Below are positions 1 through 11,300 of a stretch of DNA of 64,000 bases, in pieces. How positions within the stretch are numbered: position 1 is the first letter of the stretch; the number at the start of each line of letters is the position of its first letter. The DNA is taken from the NCBI RefSeq assembly GCF_000004825.1, contig NW_008805071.1, positions 186,001-250,000 of the forward strand. The letters run 5' to 3'. The position numbers and the translations under genes are program-made. This DNA is from Heterostelium album PN500. Lineage: Eukaryota > Evosea > Eumycetozoa > Acytosteliales > Acytosteliaceae. The notes beneath the pieces were generated by a model. The model had not been told where the DNA came from and ran no database searches. It saw only the letters and a list, made by a program, of their open reading frames with translations.

Positions 1-996
1 GGGTATAGAAAAGTGGGTCGATTAGGGTTAGACTCTGATTCAAACTCCAGTGGTGTATTCAACGCTGAATATGATTCTGAATTATAACTTTTAACTGGTG
101 TTTCAATGATTATTGGTGATTGGTTATCCTATTATTTTTATTATTATCATTATTATTATTATTAGTTTGATATATAGAGTGTAATTAGTTTGATATTACT
201 TACAGAGTATATTATTTGTGTTGGTGTAGATGGTTGATCACCTTCACCATGTAGTGAAACCTGTTGTATTTTGGTACCGGAACTAAAAGATTGTATGGAG
301 AGCAGTGCTGTAAACCATCCGCTGGTTGGAGGTGAGAACGATATGTAACTTTCAAACTCTTGGTGCGGTGCAATAACAATTGGGAACTCTAATTTCGCTA
401 GTATTGAAAATGGCTGAAGTTGTTGTGATGATTGCGATGCTGTTGAATTCAATGTAAATCCATTGTTTCTATTATGACTAATATTATTTATACCGTTTAC
501 CATGCCATTAGCATTCTTTTGTAGTTGTAACTGTAATTGTTGTTGTTGTTGTTGTTGTTGTTTCTGTTGTTGATTTAAACTTTCACTACTACCATTACCA
601 TTACTATTGTTATTATATTTTGGTCTATATTGATGTTGATATTGATTTTGTTGCTTCTGCTGTTGTTGTTGTGATTCACTAACAGTAAAAGAAGCATGTC
701 CATATAAACTCTTTTGTTGTTGTAAGTATAAATTGGTGATAACAAATGGTTTATTCTCAGCATTGAGCACTAATTATTAAAAATTGAATTAGTCTAAACT
801 GAATAGATCACTTTATTAATATAATTTTATAGATATTGATTCACTTACAAGTAAATCTAACGACTCTTCTTCTGCCTACATTGATTCTATGAAAGTCAAT
901 ACCACCAATCATTACGATTCCAGAGTTTGACGGAGATGTTGAGTATTTCAATGATGAAGTTGAAATCATCTCCTCTGTAGAAATCTCTGATGACAT
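1..996 (-). CDS. ASH/HYDIN-like Ig-fold protein, partial (5' end present)
   Basis: Three exons read leftward: ATG at 996 to 849, then 769 to 204, then 128 running off the left edge. Introns 848-770 and 203-129 have GTAAGT donors and AG acceptors and keep the frame. The first exon joins in phase to give GGIDFHRINVGRRRVVRFTL, then NAENKPFVITNLYL. After a Gln/Asn-rich insert comes FPIVIAPHQEFESYISFSPP and a segment ending VSLHGEG. This pattern (FxxVxVG..., then VAPxxxFExxxxFxP, then xLxGxG) is what ASH/HYDIN or choice-of-anchor Ig-like domains show; such domains occur in centrosomal, ciliary and trafficking proteins. The domain is split by about 90 residues of poly-Q/N. I cannot name the protein; a centrosomal role (CEP192/SPD-2-like) is a guess. 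The 3' end is outside the window. Confidence 0.6.
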
Positions 997-1989
997 CATC
1001 TACTCTATCTATATATATTGATATAATAATGTTTGATATATATTATATCAATTACAAAATAATCAATTAAAAATATATTAATTTATTTTATTTTAAACTT
1101 GCTCAGTTTTAAGCCCGCCAAAAACAAACTTTTTATTTTTTGGGAAGAACAAAATGATCCAAGGGGATAGCATCCATACTAATTCTTGGGAACTTTTATT
1201 TAAAATTAATATTTTTATTTTTTTTATTCAATAAATAATTTTTATTATTTTTATTTATATATTTTATTTTATTTATATATATAGAAAGATAATATTGTGA
1301 TCTTATAGATTTTGTTAGGCTGTTCTCTTTGATTTCTAGCGATAGTCACCTTAAATATGAAATATTTCTATTCAAAAGCTATCATCTGGCATATTTCTTA
1401 TACTATGAGTCTTGATTAGAATAAAGATCTTTATAATTCAATAATAATAATATAAATTAAATTAAAAAAGAAAAGACTTTGATCATGTTGTTCATTAAAA
1501 TTTGATTTTGTTTGTCGTCCTCTCGATCAGCTCATAATTTCTCGTATTCTTTCGATAACTTATTACAAAGAATAATAATTAAGATATTTATAAAAACATT
1601 CATTCTAATACCAATAAGATCTTTGAAAAATTGCAATGATTATTCTCGAGACGTTCGGAAGATTGTTATGGAATCACTGTTTTTAAAAAAATAAAAAATT
1701 TTAATTAAAAACTGAAAACAGTTTTTATAAATTAAAACATTTTTATAGGTGTCAATCTTTATGTTTGGATTGGTAATGATTACATCTTTAACAGATTTAT
1801 AGTTTTACATAATCATTATTGATTTCATTTTATTTTTATAAAAAATGTATGTATTTAGTAATTTTTTTTTAGTTTAGCCTCCTTTGATGAATAAAGTCAT
1901 CATCGTTCAGAATGATCACTCATATGACTAACAACAACACAAACGAATAGTTTTTTTTTTTTTGTATTTTTCACACAGTAAATAAGTAA
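997..1989. other. Divergent intergenic region
   Basis: About 1 kb of A/T-rich DNA between two divergently transcribed genes. It holds long T runs and no credible open frame. A weak open frame near 1512-1694 starts without ATG and has no recognisable content. Presumably it contains both promoters, but no specific element can be called. Confidence 0.5.
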
Positions 1990-2563
1990 ATGATAATGGC
2001 ATCGAAAGTTGTTATTTTAACAAGAAGAGAAGTATTCTCTGCAAGGTATGTATGTTTTTGTTTTGTTCTGTTTAGGTTTTTTTGTTTTTTATTTTATTTT
2101 TTTTAAAAAAAAAAACAAAATAGATCAAGATTGATCGAGTTTAATTAACCATATATAAATATTAATTTTATACAACTACTATTACTACTATTATAGTCAT
2201 AGATTATATTCTGAACATTTAACTGAGGAAGAGAATAAAGCTACCTATGGAAAATGTATAAATCAACATGGACACAATTATACTTTGGAGGTATCAGTTC
2301 GTGGAAAGCTGAATGAAAAGACAGGAATGTTTATCAATGCCACCGAGTTGAAACAGATCATCAAAGAGGAAATCATGGATAGAATGGATCACAAGAATCT
2401 CGAAGTCGATGTCAAGGAATTCCAAGGTGTAGTCACCACCACAGAGAACCTATGTGTAGTCATTTACGAACTGCTAGCCAAACGTCTAGGTGAACTGCTA
2501 TACGAAGTTAAAATATTAGAAACCGAAAATAACTATGTAATCTACAGAGGTGATAGCAGTTAA
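1990..2563 (+). CDS. ptsA: 6-pyruvoyl-tetrahydropterin synthase
   Basis: Two exons, 1990-2045 and 2197-2563, joined across a GTATGT...TATAG intron, encode 140 residues, the usual length of the family. The enzyme converts 7,8-dihydroneopterin triphosphate to 6-pyruvoyl-tetrahydropterin in tetrahydrobiopterin synthesis. Splicing restores FSASHRLYSEHLTEEENKAT, and the next segment carries KCINQHGHNY. By homology His20, His43 and His45 are the zinc ligands and Cys39 is the catalytic cysteine; this assignment is from family knowledge. VVTTTENLCVVIYELL matches the conserved TxEN segment. A second in-frame ATG lies two codons downstream of the chosen start. The gene symbol follows the D. discoideum name as I recall it. 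Confidence 0.93.
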
Positions 2564-2617
2564 AATAATAATAAAACTAAAACTAAACTAAAAACAAATT
2601 ATAATAATTTATTTTGT

Positions 2618-3516
2618 TTATTTAAATATGTTGAAATAAAATCTTGGTGTTGATTTCAAATAGTTTTGATAGGCAGTGTCATTCTTCCATTTTATGTTTG
2701 ATTGTTCCTCGAGCATTGGTGAAGCGATCTTTGTCATCAGTGCTGTTACTAATAGCGGTGCGATGAGAGCAACTAATGCTTGACTAAAGGTGAACACTGG
2801 CAGACAGAAGAAATAGGCGAACCAATGGATCATCATTTCGCCGACATAGTTTGGATGCCTACAATAATACCATAGACCAACATTGATAAATTTACCACGA
2901 TTACTTGGTACAGCGTTGAACGCTCTCTTCTGGCTATCTGCAATCGATTCAATAGATATCGATACAAACCAACATAAACAAACAATATAATCAAAACTAA
3001 CATAACATAACGAATAACAAAACAAAACATAACATAATACAATTATTAATATTTAGTTTGGGTTAGTTTGATATAAATAGTAGGTAACATTACTTACAAT
3101 GTTAATGTATATAATGATTGATTGGTCAATGGTATGTTATTGTTTATGATATAGATGGGAATGAGTGAAATGATGATCCAAGTGGATTGTGCGAACCAAT
3201 AGAAGAGCAGTTGTATTGGTTTGTCTCTGACTCCGTTGAATCGTTTGTCTTGGAAGGTGTTGTCCGAGTGATGCATCATTCTAGAGTAGAGGAACCATCC
3301 TAGTCGGACCGACCAAAGTAACACCATGAGCGATGCAATCAGAGCACGCCTGGTGAACACTCCGTTGACATTGGAGAATACAATAGTCGTAATACAAGCG
3401 ACATAGGTAAGACATCCAAGAGTATCATAGTACTTCTCGGATCTATTCAAACAAGACCAAACATAGCCAGCAAACTGTATTGCTAAATCTAAACTATAAA
3501 TAAATATGAACGACAT
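2618..3516 (-). CDS. Steroid 5-alpha-reductase-like (DUF1295) membrane protein
   Basis: Exon 1 is 3516-3098 and exon 2 is 2996-2618, with a GTAAGT...TTAG intron; the phase-2 junction gives YTLTFFDYIVCL. The product is 265 residues, typical of the family, with several hydrophobic helices (for example residues 35-55, 60-75, 110-125 and in the C-terminal half). The C-terminal signature includes SIADSQKRAFNAVPSNRGKF and GLWYYCRHPNYVGE, matching the DUF1295/isoprenylcysteine-methyltransferase-like fold with its RHPNY motif. Members are integral endoplasmic-reticulum or membrane enzymes acting on lipids or steroids; the substrate cannot be told from sequence. It converges on the pterin synthase gene with only about 55 bp between the stop codons. 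Confidence 0.85.
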
Positions 3517-5367
3517 TTATGTTTTATCTTTGTTCAACAAAAAAAATAATAAGCAAAGTTTGATCATATTAATAATGTTAATTAACTTGATGATAATAAT
3601 AAAAATTTGAAGATTCAGATTTATTTTATTTTTTTAACTAAAGTTAAGATTTGGTGGGAATTATAAATGTGTGGTTATATTAAGTTGTCCACATAGGCAA
3701 GAATAAAAGTTATAATCCATTTTCCATTTCAACCTAACTCATCAATTGACATTTTGATTAATATTAATTAATTTTTTTTTGTAATTTTTTTTTATTTTTA
3801 ATTCTACTACTATTAATGATGATGATTAATCTTTATTCTACTTTGATTATTAAATTATCGAACGACCTCAGTCTTGATTGTCTTTTATTTTGTAATATTA
3901 TAAAGTTGTCATGTCATCACATTCACTCTCAGTGTTGCTCTCTGTATCGATTCATTCATAACTATTTCTCAAGACAATAACTAAGGAATTAAACAATAAA
4001 TAATAAATTAAATCTTTTATCGATTAAATGTTGTTAAATTAATTTATTATCTAAAATTTCCAGTGATCATCTATTTGTCTTATTTTATATGTTATCAATT
4101 AAACTAATTATAAATATTATAAAGTGTCATCATTAAACCAAGTAACACGATTTATATTTATTGTTTCTGTTTTTTTATATAACTTAGAGTTTTTGAAGTT
4201 GCCAACTTCATAACATCTGATAGATAATAACTTACACTGAGTATATATTTACAATAACAGTTGGAACCAAAGAATCAAATCGATCTGTACAGGAGGAGAA
4301 TCAACAATCTTTAGCACATCGAAACCAATCAATATAGATAGCACAACAGATCGATGATTCTTCGTGGTATTATTAAAATCAAAGAGTAAGATTATATATC
4401 TATCAACTGTGAAATTTATCAGTATTTTTTATTAACTCAATTATAATTTCTTTAAATAAGTAGTGTAACCAAAAACAATATTGCTTGGTTTTTGATAAAC
4501 AAAGAATTTCTTACAACTCTACATCGATACAATGAAGTCTGCGATGATTGATCACTGTTGTTGTTTGAGATAAATCATTTATAGTGATGATAAACAGTTT
4601 CTGGAGATCAACCACTAACTACTCCAGGACAAGATTTAATAGATAGGAAAATGAAAGTGGTACTTTGAAACCTTCACGACTCAACATGTTCTTTATCACC
4701 ATTCCAACTCTACGACCACCAACGATTCCTCAACATCATCATTAACACTATCAATCAACAACACAACGTATGTATGGAATATTAACAATCAACATCCACC
4801 ACTACCAACATCATCATTAACACAACTAACCAACCTCATCTCAACGACAACAACATCAACAATCATAAGTATCACGACCAACACTATTTCAATTCAATTA
4901 TTTATTATTTTAACAATTTATTTTTTATAATCTTAGGAATATTAATACTCAGACACGACAGGTACAGATATATTGGAATATATTTAGATATGTAAACAGT
5001 TGAATGGTTATCGTTATACAGACAATATCAACATTTTCCTATAACAAATAGACAATTACTACAATTTCTATAATGACAACCAGTTCAGTATCGCTGTTGT
5101 GTGATACCAACAACATCTTTGAGAAAAAATAAAAGAAAGACAAAATACTTTGGAATTTGAAAAAGAACTATGATAGGAGTAACAAGAATTCTATAAATTC
5201 TTAAATAAAATATAATTTTACTTTTAGGGAACTGTTTGTCAATGATTTTTCTCAAATAAATATAAATTTGCTTTGTGATTAATTTTTTATTTAATGAATA
5301 ATTAATATTGTTTTTGTTCCATAAAAATGTAAATTTATTTCCTCATAACTTGTTTAGAGGTTTGTTT
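3517..5367. other. Intergenic region with possible decayed coding sequence
   Basis: No intact gene found. The stretch 4240-5110 is clearly less A/T-rich than its surroundings and contains short open segments rich in Thr, Ser and Asn codons interrupted by stops on the + strand. A direct repeat containing ACATCATCATTAACAC occurs twice, near 4732 and 4803. This could be a decayed gene, an untranslated region or a non-coding transcript; sequence alone cannot decide. Confidence 0.3.
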
Positions 5368-6528
5368 TTATTGAAACTCAGTTCTATTTTTAATTAACCA
5401 TTGAATTATTTCCGGGTGTTTACCACTTTTGGCGTTAGACAATGCTTCCTTTGTGCATCCTTCAGTACGATTCTGATGAAGCCATATGACGACTCGAAGA
5501 TGACCTTTACTTGCATTATCCATTGCATTTGTTGTGCATTGCCAATAGTTAAATGAATTTAGCAAAATAAGGGCCTCTAAATCACCCCTTTCAGAATAAT
5601 AATCCATTAAATAGGTATTGGAAGTTTCTTTCATTCCATATTCCTCTGCAAGCATTTTGAGAATTTCGATTTGACGAAAGTTTAATGAATAAGTTAGGTA
5701 ATAAAGATCAACTCTTTCTTTTCCAAATAATTGATTCTCAAATACATATCGTACCACATGTTGATGTCCTGATTTGATCGCATAATACATCATTTCACTT
5801 CTTTTTAATTCCTCGACAGGTAGATTTTGAATAAGATATTCAATGATTTCGATTTTACCAAAAGATGCTGCTTTATCAAGTGGATTGACATCACAAATTT
5901 CATTTTCATAAGATGGTCTAGGTGATTTTCTATTTTTCTCGGTCATAAAGTTTAACAATTTGAAATCACCAGATTTCACAGAAAACGCCATTGCTCGTTT
6001 GAAATCCCATCTGAATTGAATTTTATCCTCTTTATCCTCCGGAATGACAATGTACTCCAATAGAAAATGAATGATATCCCATCTACCAAGTTTTGAAGGT
6101 GTGTCAAGTAAAAAGTTGATCAGAAAAATGATCAAATCTCTTGTATAACCGTAACTGTCTGAGCTGTAATTGATTAACTTTTGTATACCATAGTAATCAA
6201 TCAAGTTTCTAATAGTTTCAATATTACAACCACTCTTGATCGCATTTTTGATTACACCAACAAGATTAAGAATATAACCTTCATAGTTATCAGGACCTAA
6301 AAAATTTCCAATCTCCAAGTACGAATCGTACAAATTGGTCTTTTTAAATAAAAAATCATTCAATTGTGAAAAATAACCATTTCCAACCATGTATTCAGGT
6401 GAATAAATGACATAACTCCAAGATTGTGGGTGTAATCCATTATGTTTCGATAATTCTGATACTTTCGTAAATATTAAATTTCTTAACACTATATTCTTAA
6501 AGACTAATCTAAATGTTCTGATTTCCAT
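5368..6528 (-). CDS. Dictyostelid ankyrin-family protein
   Basis: A single uninterrupted frame of 386 residues. I chose the ATG at 6528 (MEIRTFRLVFKNIVLRNLIF) over a longer upstream extension, because the extra segment is A/T-rich, hydrophobic and reads like translated non-coding DNA. The C-terminal two thirds show degenerate ankyrin-type helix pairs: DKAASFGKIEIIEYLIQNL, YAIKSGHQHVVRYVFEN, NASKGHLRVVIWLHQN and NAKSGKHPEIIQWLIKN. Large families of such proteins exist in dictyostelids, with an N-terminal module beginning FRxVFxNxxLRxxIF as here. Function is unknown; protein-protein interaction is the general expectation. No intron was seen. Confidence 0.8.
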   Translation of the reverse strand: MEIRTFRLVFKNIVLRNLIFTKVSELSKHNGLHPQSWSYVIYSPEYMVGNGYFSQLNDFLFKKTNLYDSYLEIGNFLGPDNYEGYILNLVGVIKNAIKSGCNIETIRNLIDYYGIQKLINYSSDSYGYTRDLIIFLINFLLDTPSKLGRWDIIHFLLEYIVIPEDKEDKIQFRWDFKRAMAFSVKSGDFKLLNFMTEKNRKSPRPSYENEICDVNPLDKAASFGKIEIIEYLIQNLPVEELKRSEMMYYAIKSGHQHVVRYVFENQLFGKERVDLYYLTYSLNFRQIEILKMLAEEYGMKETSNTYLMDYYSERGDLEALILLNSFNYWQCTTNAMDNASKGHLRVVIWLHQNRTEGCTKEALSNAKSGKHPEIIQWLIKNRTEFQ

Positions 6529-7734
6529 TATACTTTTTAAATTGTAATTTGTTATTGTTAGAATAAAAAAAAAATAGAATAAAATATAAATATTAAAAAC
6601 AAAAATATATATATTAAAGTGAATTTTTTGAATTATTTTAGGAGTGAACTTTACTATTATTTGTATATTACCCAAATTTTTTAACCTAAATAATTATGAT
6701 TTTCACCACATGTGTGAACTAATTTTAAAAATGAGAATAATACATTCTCTCAATTCATGAATTTTGTATGTATAGTAAAAGATAAAAAAATAATGAGACA
6801 CAAAATGATTTCTTATACAAAACAATTGTCCACCCCTTTAACAAGTGTAGATGCTATCCCAAAAATTCTTTATTTTCTCTTTTGATTCTCATAATGTAAT
6901 CAAAATAATCAAATCAAAGGCAATCAGCTTACCATGTGATTCTAAAAATGAATAATATTAAAAAAAAACAAACATTATATAACTATGTAATATTCTCTTT
7001 TTTTTTCTGTTTTTCTCGCATTATTTTTACAACTGTGAATTTTTAAACCAAGCCAAAAAACTACAAAAAATATTAAAATGAAAGTAATAATTAAACCAAA
7101 TTACAATCCTATAAATATTTGGATTCATCTCTAAACAAGAAGAAAGTCAACCTATTGATTTTTGGGTGATTATCAAACTCCCAGTATTCATGGATCTGTA
7201 TCTTTATTTTGACTCAAAGATGACTGAAACTAAATTTAAAGTAAAATCCATATATATTGTATTCAGTTGATAGATTAATCATTAAATATAAAATAAAGCA
7301 AGGAAAAATTTTAAGATCTGTATCAAGTGGGTTGGGAAGGACTTTGAATCAGATCAACCTAGACAAAGACTTTTTAGCATATAACAATAATTTCGATGCA
7401 AGAATATTAAATTAAACAAATTGCAACAATATACCCTTAATAGCAACATCAGAGCATATGATATTTAATTATATAATAGTATTATTATTTTTATTAAATC
7501 AAATGTAGTGGGATTAGGTGTCAAATGTATGTATTCTAATATAAATTTAAAAGTATTGTAATTAATATTTTATATAGGTATTTGTAGTTCTTTCTCATTT
7601 TCTTCTGAAAAGGTGAATTGGTAGGAAACAAATTGGTCAATATTTGTAAAGAAAGGTCTAGATATTAATATTTATATATAAAAAACTATTGATACAATTT
7701 CATCTCATTTCCTTCAATCAAATTTCTCTCATTC
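6529..7734. other. Intergenic DNA, no gene seen
   Basis: A/T-rich sequence with many stops on both strands. Short stretches such as 7310-7400 are less A/T-rich and may belong to the decayed gene immediately to the right, but no frame can be followed through them. Confidence 0.3.
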
Positions 7735-8275
7735 CAAGTGGTTATTTGTTAGTGGAGGAATAACAAATACCTTTGTTGTGTCAATTTTAGCTCACCTATG
7801 ATTTCAAGATCAAATTTATCTTTGGAAATTTCTGATAAATCCGGCATAAAATATTTGTGGAGACTGAAATATTGATCCTAGAGATGAATGTAATTTAGAT
7901 AAAGATGCTATACAATCTTCCAAGGATTCAAATCCTTTTGTGGAGATGGTGTTTGTAATGAAGAACAGGAATTATTTTTGTTAGATTGTTTTAATGTTAT
8001 TGGAAAGAGTTGTGTATCTCAAGTTCAGAATTATGTTGAATCAGTACCACAAATATATACACTTTCATATTTGTGAATATGCAAGTTGATTTCTCACTTC
8101 CAGGTCTTACAAGTGCTGATTCGTGTAACTACAAATTCTAATCGCAATCACAAGAAATTATACAAAGTTCAGAAATCAGTGCGGGTGCTTCTTTCAAAAC
8201 CCCAACCGGAAACATATTTTCAGTAAAAGAAATCTTTGCTTTGGGTATAAAAAAAATTTTAACAAACAAATAAAA
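7735..8275 (+). pseudogene. Decayed secreted cysteine-rich protein gene
   Basis: Protein-like segments appear in succession but in different frames with stops between. Around 7785-7850 one reads CVNFSSPMISRSNLSLEISD. At 7855-7910 ICGD followed by NIDPRDECNLDKDAI resembles the CGDGxIDPxEECDxG disulfide repeat. At 7938-8075 comes CGDGVCNEEQELFLLDCF, resembling CGDGxCNxxExxxxCxxDC, up to a stop. At 8079-8270 a frame begins MQVDFSLPGLTSADSCNYKF, hits one stop, then continues SAGASFKTPTGNIFSVKEIF. No splice sites reconcile these frames. I interpret it as a decayed gene for a secreted or surface cysteine-rich protein; the parent family is not identified. Confidence 0.55.
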
Positions 8276-8382
8276 AAATGGTCAACAATTTTAAAATAAA
8301 ACATTCATTTAATTAAACTTGTTTAACAATACTCCATTAATTTAATATTAAAAATTAATTGGATTTTCTTTTTTTATTAGAA

Positions 8383-11300
8383 CTATATAGTTTCTGGTTC
8401 GTTTGGATTTAATAGATTTGATATCTCTGGAATGGTGGTTTTTGTGGATTTATATTGATGATCGTCACGATTATTTACATTTGGTTCGGGTTGATTGTTG
8501 TTATTGAGAACATCTGACATTGTTACATCGTTCAATGGTGAAGAGGTACTTGATGTTGATGTTGAGGTAGTAGTTGTAGTAGTGGTAATAGTAGTCTTGC
8601 CATTGGCTGAAGATCTTCGCTCTTTGGCAATGCTACTCTCATCACTGTTATTACTGCTATTTCCATTGCTATTGCTACCGTTGGTGCTTGCTCTTTTACC
8701 CATTTGATTTGCTCTCTTTAACAATTCATAATCTTTGAAATCTTCATCGTCAGATTCATGTAGGATATTACCAAATGCTGCTATTTTGTCGTCAGACTTC
8801 TTGAGACCGGAGCTTGACGAACTGAGACTGTGTCTCTTCTTGGAGCGCTTTGCCTTTCTGAAGATCTGTTCGTCATCGTCGGAATCGAAATCTAAATTGA
8901 TCAACTCCAATGACTTTTTGTCTTTCTCTTTCTCTTTATCTTTGTCCTTGTCTTTTCCAGAACTCTTGTCTTTACTTGGTGAAAGGAAATCGAGGATAGT
9001 AATTTGTTTCTTGCTGCTACTAGATGATGATGACGATCCAACACGACCTCCATTTTTAATACCACTACCACTGCTACTTAAAACAGGGCTGGTATTAAGA
9101 CTGTTACCAAGTTTAAAGGAACCAGTCATTGGAATGCCAGAGGCGGAACTATTCATTCCGTTGTAGGAAGAACGCAAAGGTGCGTGCGAGGAAGACGATG
9201 ACTTGGAGCTATTGGAAGATCCAACGTAATGTCTGTGACTTGGTCTTGGATTGACAACGAAATCAATGACGGAATCGATTCTTGCATTCAGATATTTATC
9301 CTTGGGCAATCGAAGAATGTCAATGATTTGTTCCTTACGTTTTCGCTTCTTGTCAGAGTTTTCATCTTCGCCATCGCTCGACTCGTATTTACCCTGTGTT
9401 TTGGCTAGGTTCTTGTAGATATCGTAAAAGGGGAACGATTTGTCTTTGCATATATCTTCAAATTGACCATAACCGTGTTTGGCGATACCTTGAAGTAATG
9501 CAATGTCATGCACACCCTTTTGGTACCACATTGGGAAAGAATGTGGTGGTGAAACATCATCGAGAATGGTGGTCAAATTTGGATTCTTGAGAATTTTACC
9601 TCTGAGTTTGTTGAGGAAGTAGATACGATTGACCAAACGTTTGCATTGTGAAATGGTGAGTTCGCCATCCTTCTCGTCCTTGTCGTCTTTGTCGTCGTCT
9701 TTGTTGTCAGCAGCTGCACCGTTGGACGATGGGTTACCATTTATGGTCTGTTGACACTTGGTAAGCAAGTCGAAATAGTAACGCTCAATCATATCGCCGG
9801 TCTTCTTCTTCAAGCTGGCTTTCTCCTTGATCAAATCCCAAGAGTATTCATTAGGACCAGTCTCAATGACACCAAAGATAACGATATACTTGTAGAAATC
9901 TGATTTCTCACGCTTGGTCCACTCCACTCGGATATCGGATTTCTTCTTCTTCTCTTCCTTCTCCATTTTCTTCATGCTGTGTAGCTTCTCTTTGACCTGT
10001 TGCTTCTTGTATCCCTCCATGGTTCTGAGAATACGCTTGAAACGATGAGAGAGAATCTTTGCAGATGGCCAAACTCTTTCGTTTTCATCGGTTGTGGTGT
10101 TGTTGTTGCTGGTCGAGTCTGGCGACGATTGGTAGTTATGCTTGTGGAAGCACAGCGATTTGTCTTTACGCATGGTATCGTATTCACCGAATCCATAGCG
10201 GTAGGTACCCACAAGAAGATCATTATCCTCCTGGAATTTCCAGCATGAAAATGGAGAGTCTCCGAGTTCACCTATACTGTCAACAATCTTACGGTATCCA
10301 ACTCGCAAGATCTGAGCAAGCGCAGCCATATTTGCTAGTTTGCGTGAGATCTTCTTGCTGTTTCTCGTCAGATACTCTGTGAATTTAGTATCACTCAACG
10401 ATGAATCATTGATAAACGGATTGGTATCTTTAGATTCGCTGGTGTTGTTGCTGGTGGTGGTGGTGTTGGACTCGTTACTTTCAATCTGCATCTTGTCACC
10501 AGTGACTTTGGGTGGTTCCTTTCCATACAATTGGAATACACTTGGTTCAAGTTGTTCGACATATGCATTGAGAGACTCTACCGACAACTTGGCTTCTCCC
10601 TCTTCGGATTGTGGTGCAACCGCCTTGACAGGTATATCCAGTGATTTAGTGATGAATGCTTCACCATACTGACGAACTTGGTCTGTGGTCCAACGATCGA
10701 GATTTGCCATCGACTTTATCAGATCCCAACGTCCACTGCCAAAAGTAAAGAGAGCACTCTTGAATTTATTACGCTCGGCGCCGGTCCATCCGAAATCGTT
10801 CACACTTCCCGTATCTTCTTCATCACCGTCTGGATCGTAGTCTGATTGATCATCATCTGAACTCTCATCACCGAAACCAAATCTCTGAACATTCTTTCTA
10901 GTTCTTGGCAACATGATAACATCGCTACGAGTATCCAACTCTGGAACAAACTTGTCCCAAAAGTTTGGATCATTCACATCAATGTTAGATGCAGAATTGG
11001 AACTACAAAAACTGGCAGTTGAAAAGCTACTCGCCAGTGGATCAACTGTTTCCTGTTTGACAACAGTTGATCTATCTAAAATCTTATCAATATCCTCTTC
11101 ATAGAATCTTTCACTGGCAGCATCATCTTCCCTATTAAGAATAAATGAAATATTAGAAAAAAAATTTTGATAATTGTACATTTGTAAAGTTACAACTTAC
11201 TTGATTGCATAAACACCAAATTTCAAAAGTGAATCAATGGTTTCTTTATCTGGAAGTTCTTCTTTGGCAGGCGCAGCATTGGTACCGTTGGAGTTGATTT

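Noticed and set aside
2833-3042. Alternative - strand frame with hydrophobic start over the reductase intron
   Set aside because: It loses the conserved GLWYYCRHPNYVGE frame; the spliced model with phase-2 junction explains the region.
1160-6864. GGGATAGCATC at about 1159-1169 and its complement at about 6850-6860
   Set aside because: Only 11 bases match with little flanking similarity; too short to call a dispersed repeat.
7918-7935. GGATTCAAATCC, resembling a tRNA T-arm
   Set aside because: No acceptor stem, D-arm or anticodon arm at the right spacing; it falls within the decayed cysteine-rich gene.
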